Shown here piece after piece: positions 43,483 to 54,218 of a DNA stretch of 64,000 bases. This DNA is from Aculops lycopersici. Lineage: Eukaryota > Arthropoda > Arachnida > Trombidiformes > Eriophyidae. Location of the stretch: NCBI GenBank assembly GCA_015350385.1, contig WNKI01000001.1, positions 9,789,118 to 9,853,117 of the forward strand, written 5' to 3'. Within the stretch, counting starts at the first letter, position 1. The number at the start of each line of letters is the position of its first letter. The translations under genes and the position numbers were made by a program. Under the pieces are notes generated by a model. It had not been told where the DNA came from and did not search any database. It worked only from the letters and a program-made list of their open reading frames with translations.

Positions 43483-45453
43483 ATGTCGATACCTCGGTCT
43501 TATGAGGACCGTCGAGCGAGTCAGAGCACCACCAAGCAGCAGCAACAACAACAACAGCAATATTACAGCAATGACAATGTTATCCCACCTAGTCAACACC
43601 AATACCAGCGGCAACAGTATCCAGTGCTACCGGGGATGGTAGCAGCATTCGCCAGTCCAGCTAATGTCACTAATAACAATAATTATAATAATAATAATAA
43701 TAGCAATAATATTATTGATGCCACAAACCAACAAAATTTGAACCCAAAAATGGGTTCCGTCCAATCTCGCGAGGAAACAGCTCAGAAGTACAGGATGTTA
43801 GAGCAGGAGTCCAAGGCAGAGTTAACCACTTCAATGGTCGAACTTAGTATTAGTTGTCAAAATTTACCTGACTGCGATATACTGACCAAATCGGATCCGC
43901 AAGTTTTTGTTTACCTAATGAACGTTGCTGCTCCAGATGTTAAATGCGAAATTGGTCGCACCGAGGTTATACAGGATAACTTGAATCCAAAATTTGCCAA
44001 GAAAATATTGATGAGATATCATTTTGAACAAATACAAAAGCTGCGCTTTGAAGTCTATGACATTGATCCAATTGGTGGAAATGATCATTTGGGTTCCCTA
44101 GACACAACCTTAGCCGATATTGTAGCCTCACGGGGAAGTCAATTCAAGAAGCCTCTTGTTGGTGGGCCAAGGAGAAAGCCAGGTTATTTAATAGTAGATG
44201 TCGAGGAATTGACCTCATGTAAACAAGTTGCATCATTTGGTATCTCAGCTACCGACTTGCCGCCTTCTTATTGCGGTTTATTTAGTCCTAGTGCAAGCAT
44301 CCATATCTACAGATCAAACGAGAGCGGCAACTATACAATCGTCCATAGATCTCCAAGTGTAGCGCGTAATGCAAACCCAAACTACAAACCATTCCTAGTC
44401 AAGCTAGTCACTTTGTGCAATGGAGATCTCGACAGGTCAATCAGATTTGAGTTGATTGACCAAAGGTTTAATATGGACCGACATCTCGGCTTCTTCGAGA
44501 CCACAATCAATATGTTAAAGTCCAATAGAGGAGCGGACAACAACAATGGGCAACTGTTCAATCTTCTACATGGCCGCAAACCGGGCCAGGCGCGCCCGAA
44601 GGCCACCACAAGTAAGGTTCTCATATCTGATTTCAAACTAATTACTCAAGCCTCCTTCTTGGATTACGTCAAGGCAGGTACACAAATCCACTTTGTTATT
44701 GCGGTTGACTTTACAGCTTCAAATGGGGATCCGAATTACCCCGATAGTTTGCATTGGTTGGATCCAATGAGGCGGAAGATGAACCCTTATGAGTCGGCAC
44801 TTCAAGCTGTGGGCAATATCCTCAAACCTTATGATACTATGGGCTTGTTTGCCGGCTTTGGCTTCGGAGCTAAATTTCATGGAACAAATATGCCACCCAG
44901 CCACCTGTTCCCACTGAATGGAAACGACCAACATCCCTATGTGAGCTCAGTGGATGAGCTTCTCGAAGTTTATCGCCAGAAACTCAAACAAGTTGTCCTC
45001 TCGGGACCGACAAATTTTGCGCCCTGCATTGGGCACTGCCATAATATTGCACAGCAATTTGAAGACGGCAATCACTACTTCGTGCTGCTCATTGTAACGG
45101 ATGGAATCATCTCAGATATGGACCAAACAAAGAGAGCAATCATAAAGGCAAGCAAGAGTCCTCTGTCCATTATAATCTGCGGCGTTGGCGACGCCGACTT
45201 TCACGCGATGGACGAGCTCGACTCGGACGATGTGGTTATGATTGTCGATGGCAAGCAAGCTGAGCGGGATATCGTCCAATTTGTACCCATGAATCAATTC
45301 ATACCCACTGATAATCGCCGAACAACCAACATGAACCCATTGCAAGCCCAGCAACTTCTTGCTGAAGAGGTGCTACGAGAAATACCCGACCAGTTGATCG
45401 GATACATGATGTCGCGAGGTTTCCATTCAGATTTAACCCATGCAAATGATTGA
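43483..45453 (+). CDS. Copine (two C2 domains plus copine A-domain)
   Basis: A calcium-dependent phospholipid-binding protein of 656 residues in one exon. The first 90 residues are low-complexity, with a poly-Gln run near 20 and an Asn-rich run near 65-75. C2A follows at about 115-225 (SISCQNLPDCDILTKSDPQV, then YDIDPIGGNDHLG) and C2B at about 240-370. The A-domain (about 395-610) holds the copine MIDAS-like DFTASNGDPN, VTDGIISDMDQT and IIICGVGDADF. These are family hallmarks. A second in-frame ATG at 43750 sits in a strong context (AAAAATGG) and begins Met-Gly-Ser-Val-Gln-Ser, a good N-myristoylation pattern, so a 567-residue form is possible. No AATAAA follows closely; ATTAAA at 45841-45846 may serve. 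Confidence 0.95.
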   Translation: MSIPRSYEDRRASQSTTKQQQQQQQQYYSNDNVIPPSQHQYQRQQYPVLPGMVAAFASPANVTNNNNYNNNNNSNNIIDATNQQNLNPKMGSVQSREETAQKYRMLEQESKAELTTSMVELSISCQNLPDCDILTKSDPQVFVYLMNVAAPDVKCEIGRTEVIQDNLNPKFAKKILMRYHFEQIQKLRFEVYDIDPIGGNDHLGSLDTTLADIVASRGSQFKKPLVGGPRRKPGYLIVDVEELTSCKQVASFGISATDLPPSYCGLFSPSASIHIYRSNESGNYTIVHRSPSVARNANPNYKPFLVKLVTLCNGDLDRSIRFELIDQRFNMDRHLGFFETTINMLKSNRGADNNNGQLFNLLHGRKPGQARPKATTSKVLISDFKLITQASFLDYVKAGTQIHFVIAVDFTASNGDPNYPDSLHWLDPMRRKMNPYESALQAVGNILKPYDTMGLFAGFGFGAKFHGTNMPPSHLFPLNGNDQHPYVSSVDELLEVYRQKLKQVVLSGPTNFAPCIGHCHNIAQQFEDGNHYFVLLIVTDGIISDMDQTKRAIIKASKSPLSIIICGVGDADFHAMDELDSDDVVMIVDGKQAERDIVQFVPMNQFIPTDNRRTTNMNPLQAQQLLAEEVLREIPDQLIGYMMSRGFHSDLTHAND

Positions 45454-45964
45454 TGGTTTAGCGACGAAGAAATGGATTTCTCATCATGGAAGGAAATATT
45501 ATGAAAATATTACGAATCCCACCTGTCGAGTTGTCTTTTATCAAGCGAATCACACGTTTACCTGTCTGTCTAATGTCTTTAATCTCATTCTGCCTTCTCT
45601 TTTATCTATTATTGAGCCTTTTTGTCCAAGTCAATTGACAGTGATCTAACTTCACGAGCAAATAGCAATGCAGATTATTAGCATTGAAGTTTTCCAAGCC
45701 GTGTAATTTCTAGTCATGAGATCGTCATCAGGTTCAACAGTTAATTGAACGACAATGATACTGTGGATGATCGCTTGAACCAGCGCGTGTTGAATCGTCA
45801 AGCTGACATGCGGCAATAGATCTTGATATTTGATAGTAGAATTAAAACGAAAAAGTGACAACAAGCAGATGATAGATAACTTCAAATTTAATACAGATTT
45901 ACATAATATTTATATTATTATATTGATTTTGAAATCTCAAGAAACTCCGACTTAAAACACAAAA
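45454..45964. other. Intergenic between copine and Dhpr
   Basis: Copine 3' UTR and Dhpr promoter. The last 80 bases before Dhpr are strongly AT-rich. No gene seen. Confidence 0.5.
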
Positions 45965-46681
45965 ATGGCGCAACGAGTTATTATTTATGGTGGGCGAGGA
46001 GCTTTGGGATCGGCTTGCGTGTCTGCCTTCAGGAAGCTAAATTATTTCGTACTGTCCATTGATATTGAGGCTTGCGGATCGCACCCCGATGCGAGTGAAT
46101 CCATTGGCATCAAGATGGATAACATGAACTCGCTCCTTGCACAGGAGAGCCAAATACTAAGCGAGACAAAGGCAATTTTGGGCGACAAAAAGGTGGATGC
46201 TATCATTTGTGTTGCAGGTGGATGGGCTGGCGGCAATGCAAGTAGCGAGGATCTAGTCAAGAATACAGACAGCATGTTGAAGCAAAGTGTTTGGCCCTCG
46301 ATTATATCAACACGACTAGCGAGCTTGCACCTGGTCGAAGGTGGATTAGCTGTCCTAACAGGCGCACAGCCAGCACTCGAGGGGACGCCTTCGATGATGG
46401 GCTACGGTCTTGCCAAGGCGGCCACTCACCAGCTAGTGAAGAGTATGGCAGCCGAAGGATCGGGAATGCCGCAAAACTCAACCACTATCGCCATCCTACC
46501 CATCACTTTGGATACGCCAATGAATCGAAAGTGGATGGCCGATGCGGACAAGTCACAGTGGACGCCTCTGGAGTTAGTGACAAGCTTATTTGCAACATGG
46601 ATAAGCAACTCAAATGGCGAGAGGCCAAAATCTGGATCACTTGTCGTGCTAGACGGATCCAAAAACTCGATTGTGAATTGA
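45965..46681 (+). CDS. Dhpr: Dihydropteridine reductase
   Basis: A cytosolic short-chain dehydrogenase that uses NADH to regenerate tetrahydrobiopterin from quinonoid dihydrobiopterin, needed by the aromatic amino acid hydroxylases. The 238 residues match the family length. The N-terminus has the Rossmann glycine motif (YGGRGALG) and an acidic residue after strand 2 (DIEA). The family block GGWAGGNASSED is at about residue 80, and the catalytic Tyr-x3-Lys (YGLAKAA) is at about 148. It is one exon, with ATG in context AAAATGG. AATAAA is at 46722-46727. Nothing is odd about it. Confidence 0.95.
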   Translation: MAQRVIIYGGRGALGSACVSAFRKLNYFVLSIDIEACGSHPDASESIGIKMDNMNSLLAQESQILSETKAILGDKKVDAIICVAGGWAGGNASSEDLVKNTDSMLKQSVWPSIISTRLASLHLVEGGLAVLTGAQPALEGTPSMMGYGLAKAATHQLVKSMAAEGSGMPQNSTTIAILPITLDTPMNRKWMADADKSQWTPLELVTSLFATWISNSNGERPKSGSLVVLDGSKNSIVN

Positions 46682-47904
46682 TGTGAGTGTTTTTAGTATT
46701 GGCCAGTCGTTACGTCACAGTAATAAAATCACATAACCGCAATATGAACTCGAGCAAGAGGAGAGTCAAATCGTTCAATTGCACGCCATCTTTTAACGGG
46801 GAGTTTTCCAGCTCATCATTTTACCTGAATTTATCAGTCCCATCCAGCAGGCTAGAAGTCTGAAATCTTTGTGCCCAAGTATAAGTTTTCTAGCTGTTCG
46901 AGTTGTCGCAAAATATCTACAATCCCATCATTTCTCATGACGCGAGCGATACTTTTCCTTTACTTCTTTAGATCGAACTGAAAAAGAGAGAAGAATTTCC
47001 GCTGTAACCCAAACGAAAGACAAAAATAGTTAGTTAGTGTGGAGTAGGTGTCGAAATTTCTTTACGAAGAAAGTGGAGGAGTTTGATTTACATCCTGAAG
47101 AAGAGTTGCACTCATGAGTGGCAGCTAGAAAGTTGGAACAATCAAGAATAGAAACTTGAAGAGGCAAAGAAAATTTTCACGGCAGGTAAGTTTGACTTTG
47201 ATTAACGAGCAAGAGAGCAAAATAGAACTTGATCTAAGAAGAGGTATCGCGGATGTCGTTTTCGTAAATTTGTTGGCGAATCGGCGGTTGCTTGGCGCTC
47301 GTCGTAAGACCGGTGGTTGCTGTCAGTGGCCGAAAGTGTTGATGCTAATGAACTCTGGGCAACAAGCGGGGGATTCCAAAGCGTCTAGACGGACAAATAG
47401 TTTACAGGTAGCCTCTTTTCAACAGTTACCAAATAACAACTACGCCAACTCTGAAGAAACAAAGAAGACGAGAGGCAAATGAACTCAGGACGTCGGGAGT
47501 TTAGTTGTGTGTTCGCCTGATTGGATCGGCTAATTAGTAGGCAGGTGGACAAATAACTGGAGTTTACCTGTCGGCCGTTCGTTTGTTCCTTCGCTAGTCG
47601 CTGTCGCCTCTTAGCTCAAAACTTGCATTCTTTTACTTGCAACCATAAGCTGGCAGTTATGTAGCCAAGTAGAGCACTTGTGCGCCAGTCCTCCGACAAT
47701 TTTTCTCCCGAGTTGCTCCTTGCCTTGAGGCTTCCCTTTCGAATTCAGTTTGTTGGTTGGCGAGTTTTTGTCAAGAGAGCGGATATTCTTCTATTATGAT
47801 CGTCTTATCATAAGGCTAACTTCATAAAAATCTCGTTCGCACATCAACTTCAACAAAGAAAATCATAACAGCACCTAATCAAAACCCCAGAAGCAAACAT
47901 AAAA
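46682..47904. other. Intergenic, possible 5' UTR exon of the next gene
   Basis: An open frame of 108 codons (47156-47482) lacks an ATG start and any recognisable domain; I do not call it. A good donor (GGCAG|GTAAGT, GT at 47186-47187) and several CAG sites before 47900 suggest a 5' UTR exon and intron of the downstream gene. No other feature seen. Confidence 0.4.
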
Positions 47905-49521
47905 ATGAAACAGATCATAGAAAACCACCTGATGATTCGGACGAGCAGCATTTTAGCAGTCTGCTTAACCATCGCTCTTGTGGTTGCTGCTATCCCATCG
48001 ATCGTCAAGTCAGCGCCAGTCACAGAGGATAGTCTATCTCTGGGCGAGGATTTATCCAATTCTACAATGAGTAGCGGCACAACAACCATGCCCGCCAACG
48101 AGATCCTGATTAGCGCTCTGGACGAGGAAAACTTCGGGAACTTTACCGGAAGCCAGCTCAGGTACGATCAAGCAACCACCGAGCCATCAAGCCAAATAGT
48201 GGCCGTCAAACCAGAGCCAAGAAACAATTTGGACTATGAGAACCAGCAGCAGCAACAGCAACAGCAGGATCAGCTTATCATTGATCACAGACCGCCGATT
48301 GTGGCGACCAACGAGGCGGTCAAAACTCAAGGTCCAGCCACTACCTCGAGTAGCACCACCACCACTCAACAGCCGATGGTGAGTCAGCAATCACCAGTTA
48401 GCTCGCAGCAACAACAACAGCAACAGGCGCTTCCTGTTTCAAACTCATGGAACCAGATGCACACCACCCAAGTCCAGCAACAGCAGCCACAACTCTACCA
48501 GCCGATTCAACAATACGGCGGCCAACAACTGGCGATGGCACCCAGCAACCAGATGGTCACTATCCAGCACCCAACTTCCATAAATTCCATCATAAACGAC
48601 CAACAGCAACAACAGCAGCAGTATCAGATATCGAACACCAATCAGCTGGTGACTTCGGCAACGCAGCAGCCGCAATTGATGGCGGTCCAAGGACAAGCAG
48701 GTGGCGCACCTGTCCTGGTGCTGAACCCTCAGCCAGGTACGCTTCAGGGTGGAAGGCGCATCTCTATCTCGGGTTGGCTGAAAGGATTCAGCAATATGTT
48801 GGCCAACATATTCAATAGACGCGACCTGCATGCAAATCAAATGATGCAAACTGCAGGACAACCAGTCGCGGCTAGTGGACCATCGGGACATTGGATACAA
48901 CTTGGACCAAATGCTCCCCATTGGCTCACTCAAGCTCAATCGGCCATCCAGCAATTTCAACAGGGGAGCTCGCAATTTGGTAACTCGCCGACAAACACAA
49001 TGCTAAGCGCCGCGAGTGGCAACAGGTACACTTTCTTGGCTAGCCCATCCACGTCTACTGTATCTCTACACCACCAACAGCAACAACAACCTGCACAAAT
49101 GCCACCGAGCACAACAAGTTACCTGGGCGGCGACTTGCAAGCGAGCGGAAGCGCACCCCAGCAATCGATCAGCGTTGTTGTTCCAGCGCCGCAATACCAA
49201 ATGCATACTCCACTTGCTGCACCCCACCAGCAGCAAGCAAGTTTAACTATCGCTGCCACTCCAGGTGGCCAACAAACCTTGCGATTGCAGCCAGGTAACA
49301 CGCAACAAGTCGCTACCAATACAGCCGCCAACCACCATCCCGCCCATCGGTCAGGTAGATCACCTCCAAGTCGACAGCAAAACCATCAAATTGTAAGCTC
49401 AACTCAGTCGCCAATCCAATCAACAACAACAACTTCCACCACTACGATGGCGACTGCACCAGCGACTTCCACATCTAGCCAAACGTTTCCCTTGGCTCAC
49501 TATGGTCGATATTCTGATTAG
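47905..49521 (+). CDS. Gln-rich secreted or membrane-anchored protein of unknown function
   Basis: I do not recognise this 538-residue protein. It starts with a short polar N-terminus and a hydrophobic segment (about residues 14-37), which looks like a signal peptide or signal anchor. Two probable N-glycosylation sites (NST, NFT) follow. Most of the rest is Gln, Ser, Thr and Pro-rich, with many poly-Gln runs. In the middle (about residues 280-310) a different stretch stands out: RRISISGWLKGFSNMLANIF, basic and amphipathic, which may be the only folded or membrane-active part. It has one exon, with AATAAA at 49593-49598. The 3' end converges closely with the neuroligin-like gene. It could be a matrix or cuticle-associated protein; I cannot say more. 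Confidence 0.7.
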   Translation: MKQIIENHLMIRTSSILAVCLTIALVVAAIPSIVKSAPVTEDSLSLGEDLSNSTMSSGTTTMPANEILISALDEENFGNFTGSQLRYDQATTEPSSQIVAVKPEPRNNLDYENQQQQQQQQDQLIIDHRPPIVATNEAVKTQGPATTSSSTTTTQQPMVSQQSPVSSQQQQQQQALPVSNSWNQMHTTQVQQQQPQLYQPIQQYGGQQLAMAPSNQMVTIQHPTSINSIINDQQQQQQQYQISNTNQLVTSATQQPQLMAVQGQAGGAPVLVLNPQPGTLQGGRRISISGWLKGFSNMLANIFNRRDLHANQMMQTAGQPVAASGPSGHWIQLGPNAPHWLTQAQSAIQQFQQGSSQFGNSPTNTMLSAASGNRYTFLASPSTSTVSLHHQQQQQPAQMPPSTTSYLGGDLQASGSAPQQSISVVVPAPQYQMHTPLAAPHQQQASLTIAATPGGQQTLRLQPGNTQQVATNTAANHHPAHRSGRSPPSRQQNHQIVSSTQSPIQSTTTTSTTTMATAPATSTSSQTFPLAHYGRYSD

Positions 49522-49662
49522 AATGGGACTAAAGGTTAAATGATAGATGAGATGGAAGCAGAAATTGTACTTTATAAATTTTCTTAGAAGCCAATAAAAC
49601 GTCTACTTGTTAACAAATATGCTTTGTTTCTTTATGAAGTAAAATTATCACAGTTTTGCGTA

Positions 49663-51700
49663 TCATGCTTGGCGATAATGTAAATGACCTCGATGACGAG
49701 GATCCATTGAGTTGTAATTCTGTAGCTGCTGCTGTTTGCTTTCGGGTAGCAGATTTTGAACCAAATCCCCTGCTAGCACCATGGACTCAGATTCTCGGTG
49801 TCCATTGCATTGTTGCTGGAATTGGACAAAAGAGCCCGAGTTGAGTTCCTCCAAAGTTGGTGCATAAATTAGACCAAATGGCTCCAGTTGGTAGTTGTCC
49901 TGCAGTTGTAATTGCTGCTGCTGTTGTTGCGTCATCATTAGTCCAGGTGGACTCATCTCGCTGCTCGTGGCTCCGCTTGTTGTGATGGCAAACGATTCCA
50001 GTTGTATCGGTGTCATTGAGTGACTCGTTGAGGTCATTGTCGAGCCACCAGGTGAGGAGTGCTGATGATGATGGAATGTATTGTGCCTGTTGATAAAATT
50101 AATCGGAGCTCGCCGCTGAGTTTGCTGTTTGGTCGCCTGATATCCTTGACTCTGGCTCAGCGAGTTGTAATGCTGATGGTGATGATTGTGATTGTGATCA
50201 TTTCCATTTGAGAACATAGTGCCGCCGATAGTTATGTTGCTGCTCGTCGATGGGGAAATCGTCGAGTTGAATGGCGGACTAAGATCCACTGAACAATTGT
50301 AAATTTGCTGCTCGTTTGAGGACCAATTTTGATACTGATGCTCGTGATTGTTTTGTTCGTGTTGCTGGTCATTAGATTTGTTAGAAACCCCTTCCGGCAG
50401 AAACATTGTCGTTGGTTGGTTTGTTTCGAAAATCAGCTGATTACTCTCATTTCCATCTGAAGAAACATTTGCATTCAAGTTAACCACATCCAATAAAACC
50501 ACTTGCTGCTTTGCTCGATCAAATTCATCATACATGTCATCCTGTTCGGCCTGTCGACTGTTGGGTCCATTTTGAACACCTGTGAGATCAAATTGGAGTC
50601 GTTTTTGTGGCAGTGCTGTTGATGATGTTCCATCCAAATCAAAGTTGACAGACTTTGATATTGAAATGCGAGGAGTCAAGTCAGACTCATTTGTTTGCGG
50701 ATCAGAGGAACCATTGAAATCGTTGATGTTTTGGTAGGCGCTTGGGTGACCATTTGGCAATGGGTTCGGGCTCATATTAGCATTGTTACTTTGCCTAACT
50801 CCACTGGTTTTCTTTAGCGTCGACTTGATAACGGCTGTAGGTTGCATCGTTTGACCAAGTATCTCTCCATTAACAAGCTCGGACTCTTGACCACCTGTGG
50901 CGCTCGAGTCGCCCACCCCACGGTTGGACCTGGCTCTGGATCTCAATGTTATTATTACAACTATCAATAGGTTCAAAATGAATATAAAAAGCCCAGTGCC
51001 TACCACAATAGTCAATGCTTGGCCTATGGCATCTTTGTAAGCCTTGGCCAGAAATCCCCGGATGCCGGGCGAATTTTCGCCGCCATTTTGTCCGCCAAAA
51101 AGTCTGCTCAACATGGAGCTAGTACGACTCCCATCCCGTTGTGCCGTCACTCTTTGGCTGTTATCTCGAGCCACCAAGACCATTGATGTATTGTGACTAC
51201 TAGTGGACTCGTCCATACTTGTTTGAGGTGCCTCGTTGCCTGACCTTAGAGGCGGTTGATCTTGAAGGTCAAACTGAGATTGGCGCTGAGGTTGTTGTTG
51301 CTTTTCCTGCTGCTGCCGTTGCTTGTTGATCAGCTGCACTTTCGATATAAGTGGCTCCAGGTCGTCCCAAGCAACCTGCTTCAGTTGGCCCCTGAACTTT
51401 GCAATTGATACCTTCAAACACTTTGTCTCCTTCTGAATACGATCTAGCAAAAGCTCGTGAGTATCAGGTGACAGCATCATGTTACTAAAGGTGGCGTCGA
51501 GTTCCGCAAGACAATTGAGCAGGTTATCTCGGGCGAGGTGAGATTTTCCTTGATTAATCTCGTGGTTGATTTCTCTCATGTAAGGAATCACATCCAACAG
51601 AAGCTCCACTTGAGGCTCAACAAAGCCACTCGGCAGCCAGCTGGAATTCTGGTTATCATATAGCATACACCTTCTACTCAAAGTATCGTATTGCGGCCAC
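49663..51700 (-). CDS. Neuroligin-like protein, last exon: stalk, membrane span, cytoplasmic tail
   Basis: This exon begins at a ACAG acceptor (51702-51701) and completes the cholinesterase-like domain (WPQYDTLSRRC). It is followed by a predicted helical, Gln-rich stalk, one transmembrane segment (about 50935-51010; LTIVVGTGLFIFILNLLIVV) with an Arg-rich stop-transfer, and a cytoplasmic tail of about 430 residues. The tail is Ser/Asn/Gln/His-rich and ends HLHYRQA. A neuroligin-type PDZ-binding C-terminus is absent. The stop TGA at 49663-49665 lies only about 65 bases from the poly(A) signal of the convergent gene. Confidence 0.75.
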
Positions 51701-51813
51701 CTGTCGTTGCTTGGTTTTGTTCTATTGTTTTGTTGGATATTTATAAAACACAGAAGGTTAGCTGATCCATTTATTTTAAATACAGAATTAGAAAATAGCA
51801 ATTGTCAACTTAC

Positions 51814-53383
51814 CTGATGAAGTTGTTCATTTCGGTGACAATCTGATGATCGCTGAGGACAAGGGAATTCAGTACATTCTTTTTGGTTGTATCACTGATT
51901 GTCTCGAACATAAGAGTGGATTTCGATGGGGTAATGATTGAGGAAGTGAACTTGAATCCACATAGTTGATTCAAGTTTAGCTGCTCATTAGCAAACCACG
52001 AAGCTAAAGCATGCAAATCGGCAAAGTTAACCACATCGAGCAAATCCTCTTGGTGTCCCATCGAAGGAATTGAAGTAACATTCATCGCTGCTTCGATTAA
52101 ATGTGAATAGTTTTGTAGCGTCAACGGGTTTCTTGGGCGGAAATTTAAGTGCTCGGATCTATCAAAACTATCTTTCAATTTAGAAACACCAATCATTAAG
52201 TCAAATGATGAAACAATCGACATCAATTCCTCCAAATCGGATCCCGATCGCTCGCCAAAATGACCAGAAATTAATGTATTTCTCTTGATTAGATCTCTTT
52301 GCCGACCAACCAAACGTCGCTTGTTACTTCCGGGTCCCAAGATTCCGCTTTGAATAAGAATTGTTCGATCGTGTTGCTTCTTCAAAATTTTCTCCTCGTC
52401 CTCCTCGTCGTCTTCTTCTTCGTTCTCGTACAAATTTTCATCTGGATTTGCCGGAAGTGGAATCTCAAGTTCCCTCAATGGTGAGTCAAGAATCTCTTCG
52501 AGTTTGTTGATGTTGTTGATGGTATGAAAAATTTGACTAGCTGCATCCAAGTTTCTTGCTGTTATATTAGATCTTTGAGACTTTGATGGTCCATCGAAAT
52601 TTAACTTGGTGGTTGCTGTTGGATCGGATGAGATCAGTTTCAAGTCGTCGGAGCTCTTCAAGTTGTACAGTCGATTTACGTAAAGACAATAGTTGAGCTG
52701 CGCCTTTTTGTAAGTCGTATTAATGAAGGCCGCGACTAAATTGAACGATTGTTGTTTAATCAGGAGCGAAAAGTGGGGAAATAGTAACTTATCATCGAGA
52801 GTTGGACTTTTAATGAGTGCCAATTGAGCATCCGAATTGACGAGCTCGAGTTCGTATTCGATTTGAGCCAGTTGCGTCAGATTGGCCACCTGTAAGAATT
52901 GCGCAACCTTTTGTTCGTTGGCCAGCTGCTCAGTTGTGGTATCATTTGTGAGTTTGCTCGACTCAATTAGCTGCTTCTGTATAATCATGCTCAAATCAGC
53001 CACCAACTTTCGTCTGCTGTCTTTGGTCTCACTGGCAAACTTTAGTAGCTGACTGAGAGACACTTGTTTGTCTCCATCTCTAATTTTCATTGAATTCAGT
53101 TGCACTTGCTGAGTCAAAAGCATCACATGACTAAACAGACCCTTGGCTAGGGGACTGAGCGAAAGCAACTGAACGTATCTAGCTGCCTGATTATCGAGTG
53201 CCATGAGAGTCACGTTGTTTGCATCACCATTGAAGGCCATAACATTATGCCTGACCCAATGCAAGAGTGCGATTTGATCCCAGAGGGCGTGGTTATTGCG
53301 GGCCGCATTCGGGTTGTGCGAGCTGAGAGTAGCGCTAGTTTGCGATACCAAATTAGACGACGTGTCTATTGATGGCAGGAATC
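51814..53383 (-). CDS. Neuroligin-like protein, central exon of the esterase-fold domain
   Basis: This encodes about 523 residues of a cholinesterase-like domain: HALWDQIALLHWVRHNVMAFNGDANNVTL matches the family's LLDQ-AL-WV--NI--FGGDP--VT block (split here only for naming). Where active esterases have Gly-x-Ser-x-Gly, this protein has Ala-Leu-Asp-Asn-Gln-Ala, so the nucleophile is absent and it should be a non-catalytic adhesion molecule like neuroligin or gliotactin. An acidic Glu/Asp run (about 52395-52440) is inserted. The 5' boundary (acceptor AATAG at 53384) is my best reading; the frame stays open to 53705. It ends at a GTAAG donor (51813), and joining to the last exon gives MNNFIRWPQYD without a frame break. 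Gliotactin is an alternative assignment. Confidence 0.72.
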
Positions 53384-53984
53384 CTATTTTAGTATTTGTT
53401 GTCCGTTTTTTTGAGTTCGTTTCGTTTAAATGTCCAGATGAAAGTTTAGAGGAGAGATGTGTTATGATAAAGGCAGTGGGATTAGTTGTAGTGGATTGCT
53501 GAACGTCTGGCCAGTCGTCGAATCTCAAGCGCCAACTTGACTGTCGATTAGTATTGTACTCAATGTGTTTGTTTTCTCCTCCCTCTTCTCCTCCTCTCAC
53601 TTGGCCGGTTGCGGGCCAAAAGGGCGGTGGTTTGGGCGGAAATGGAGCGGAAGCAGAGGCTGGTCTTGTCGTTGCTTGCGAGGAGCAGACAAAGTTCAGA
53701 GCCAAGTATCGGGTTTCGAGGGGAAATAGAAGAGGGAGGAGGAGGAAGTCGAGAGAAATGAAGCGGGAAGCACAAGAGAATTGGCTTCAAATTAAGTTTG
53801 AAGTGTAGCGACGCAATTTTCCTTAGAAACTCTTGTTGTGGCTTTTGTTTCAAGATTGAACAAATTTGACACATTTATCTCTGTCGCTTCCTGCTAGTTT
53901 TTTCCCCAAAGTTTAACCAACGCGAATCTCGCAACAACCTAAGCGACTAGCGAGCAAAAAGACGACTCTCACTTCGTTACTTAC

Positions 53985-54218
53985 CCAAGAGGCCGATCCG
54001 ATGATTGAATGTGATCACAATGGCGTTGAGCCGATGGGCCAGCTTCAGGTGCGCATACGAGTTGGCCACCTCTTTGTTGTCGTTGCTATTGTTGTTGTTA
54101 CCATTTCCGGTCTCCTGGGAATCGAGATTATCATGTTCGCCGAGAAACAAGACGACAACAGGAAGTCGGCGAGTGCCCATCAGCCGGCTAATTGGCCACA
54201 ACTGACGCCCATTTGCGT
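53985..54218 (-). CDS. Neuroligin-like protein, upstream exon
   Basis: A 234-base exon, phase 1 at both ends, bounded by a TGCAG acceptor (with CTAAC branch site upstream) and a GTAAGT donor at 53984. It encodes RLPVVVLFLG, an Asn-rich insert, then NAIVITFNHRIGLLG. This matches the P-V-x-V-x-I-H-G...VVVTINYRLGxLG segment of cholinesterase-like proteins. The signal peptide and the first part of the domain must lie further upstream (higher coordinates). I found no exon for them before the window ends, so the gene is partial here. Confidence 0.7.

Noticed and set aside
47156..47482. 108-codon plus-strand frame
   Set aside because: No ATG start and no domain, and a strong splice donor lies inside it. 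More likely a UTR exon and intron.
53384..53705. Extension of the central neuroligin-like exon to 53705
   Set aside because: The frame is open, but the sequence is low-complexity Pro/Ser/Thr. Joining at 53383 makes LLG-FLPSID, which fits the family better. Retention cannot be excluded.
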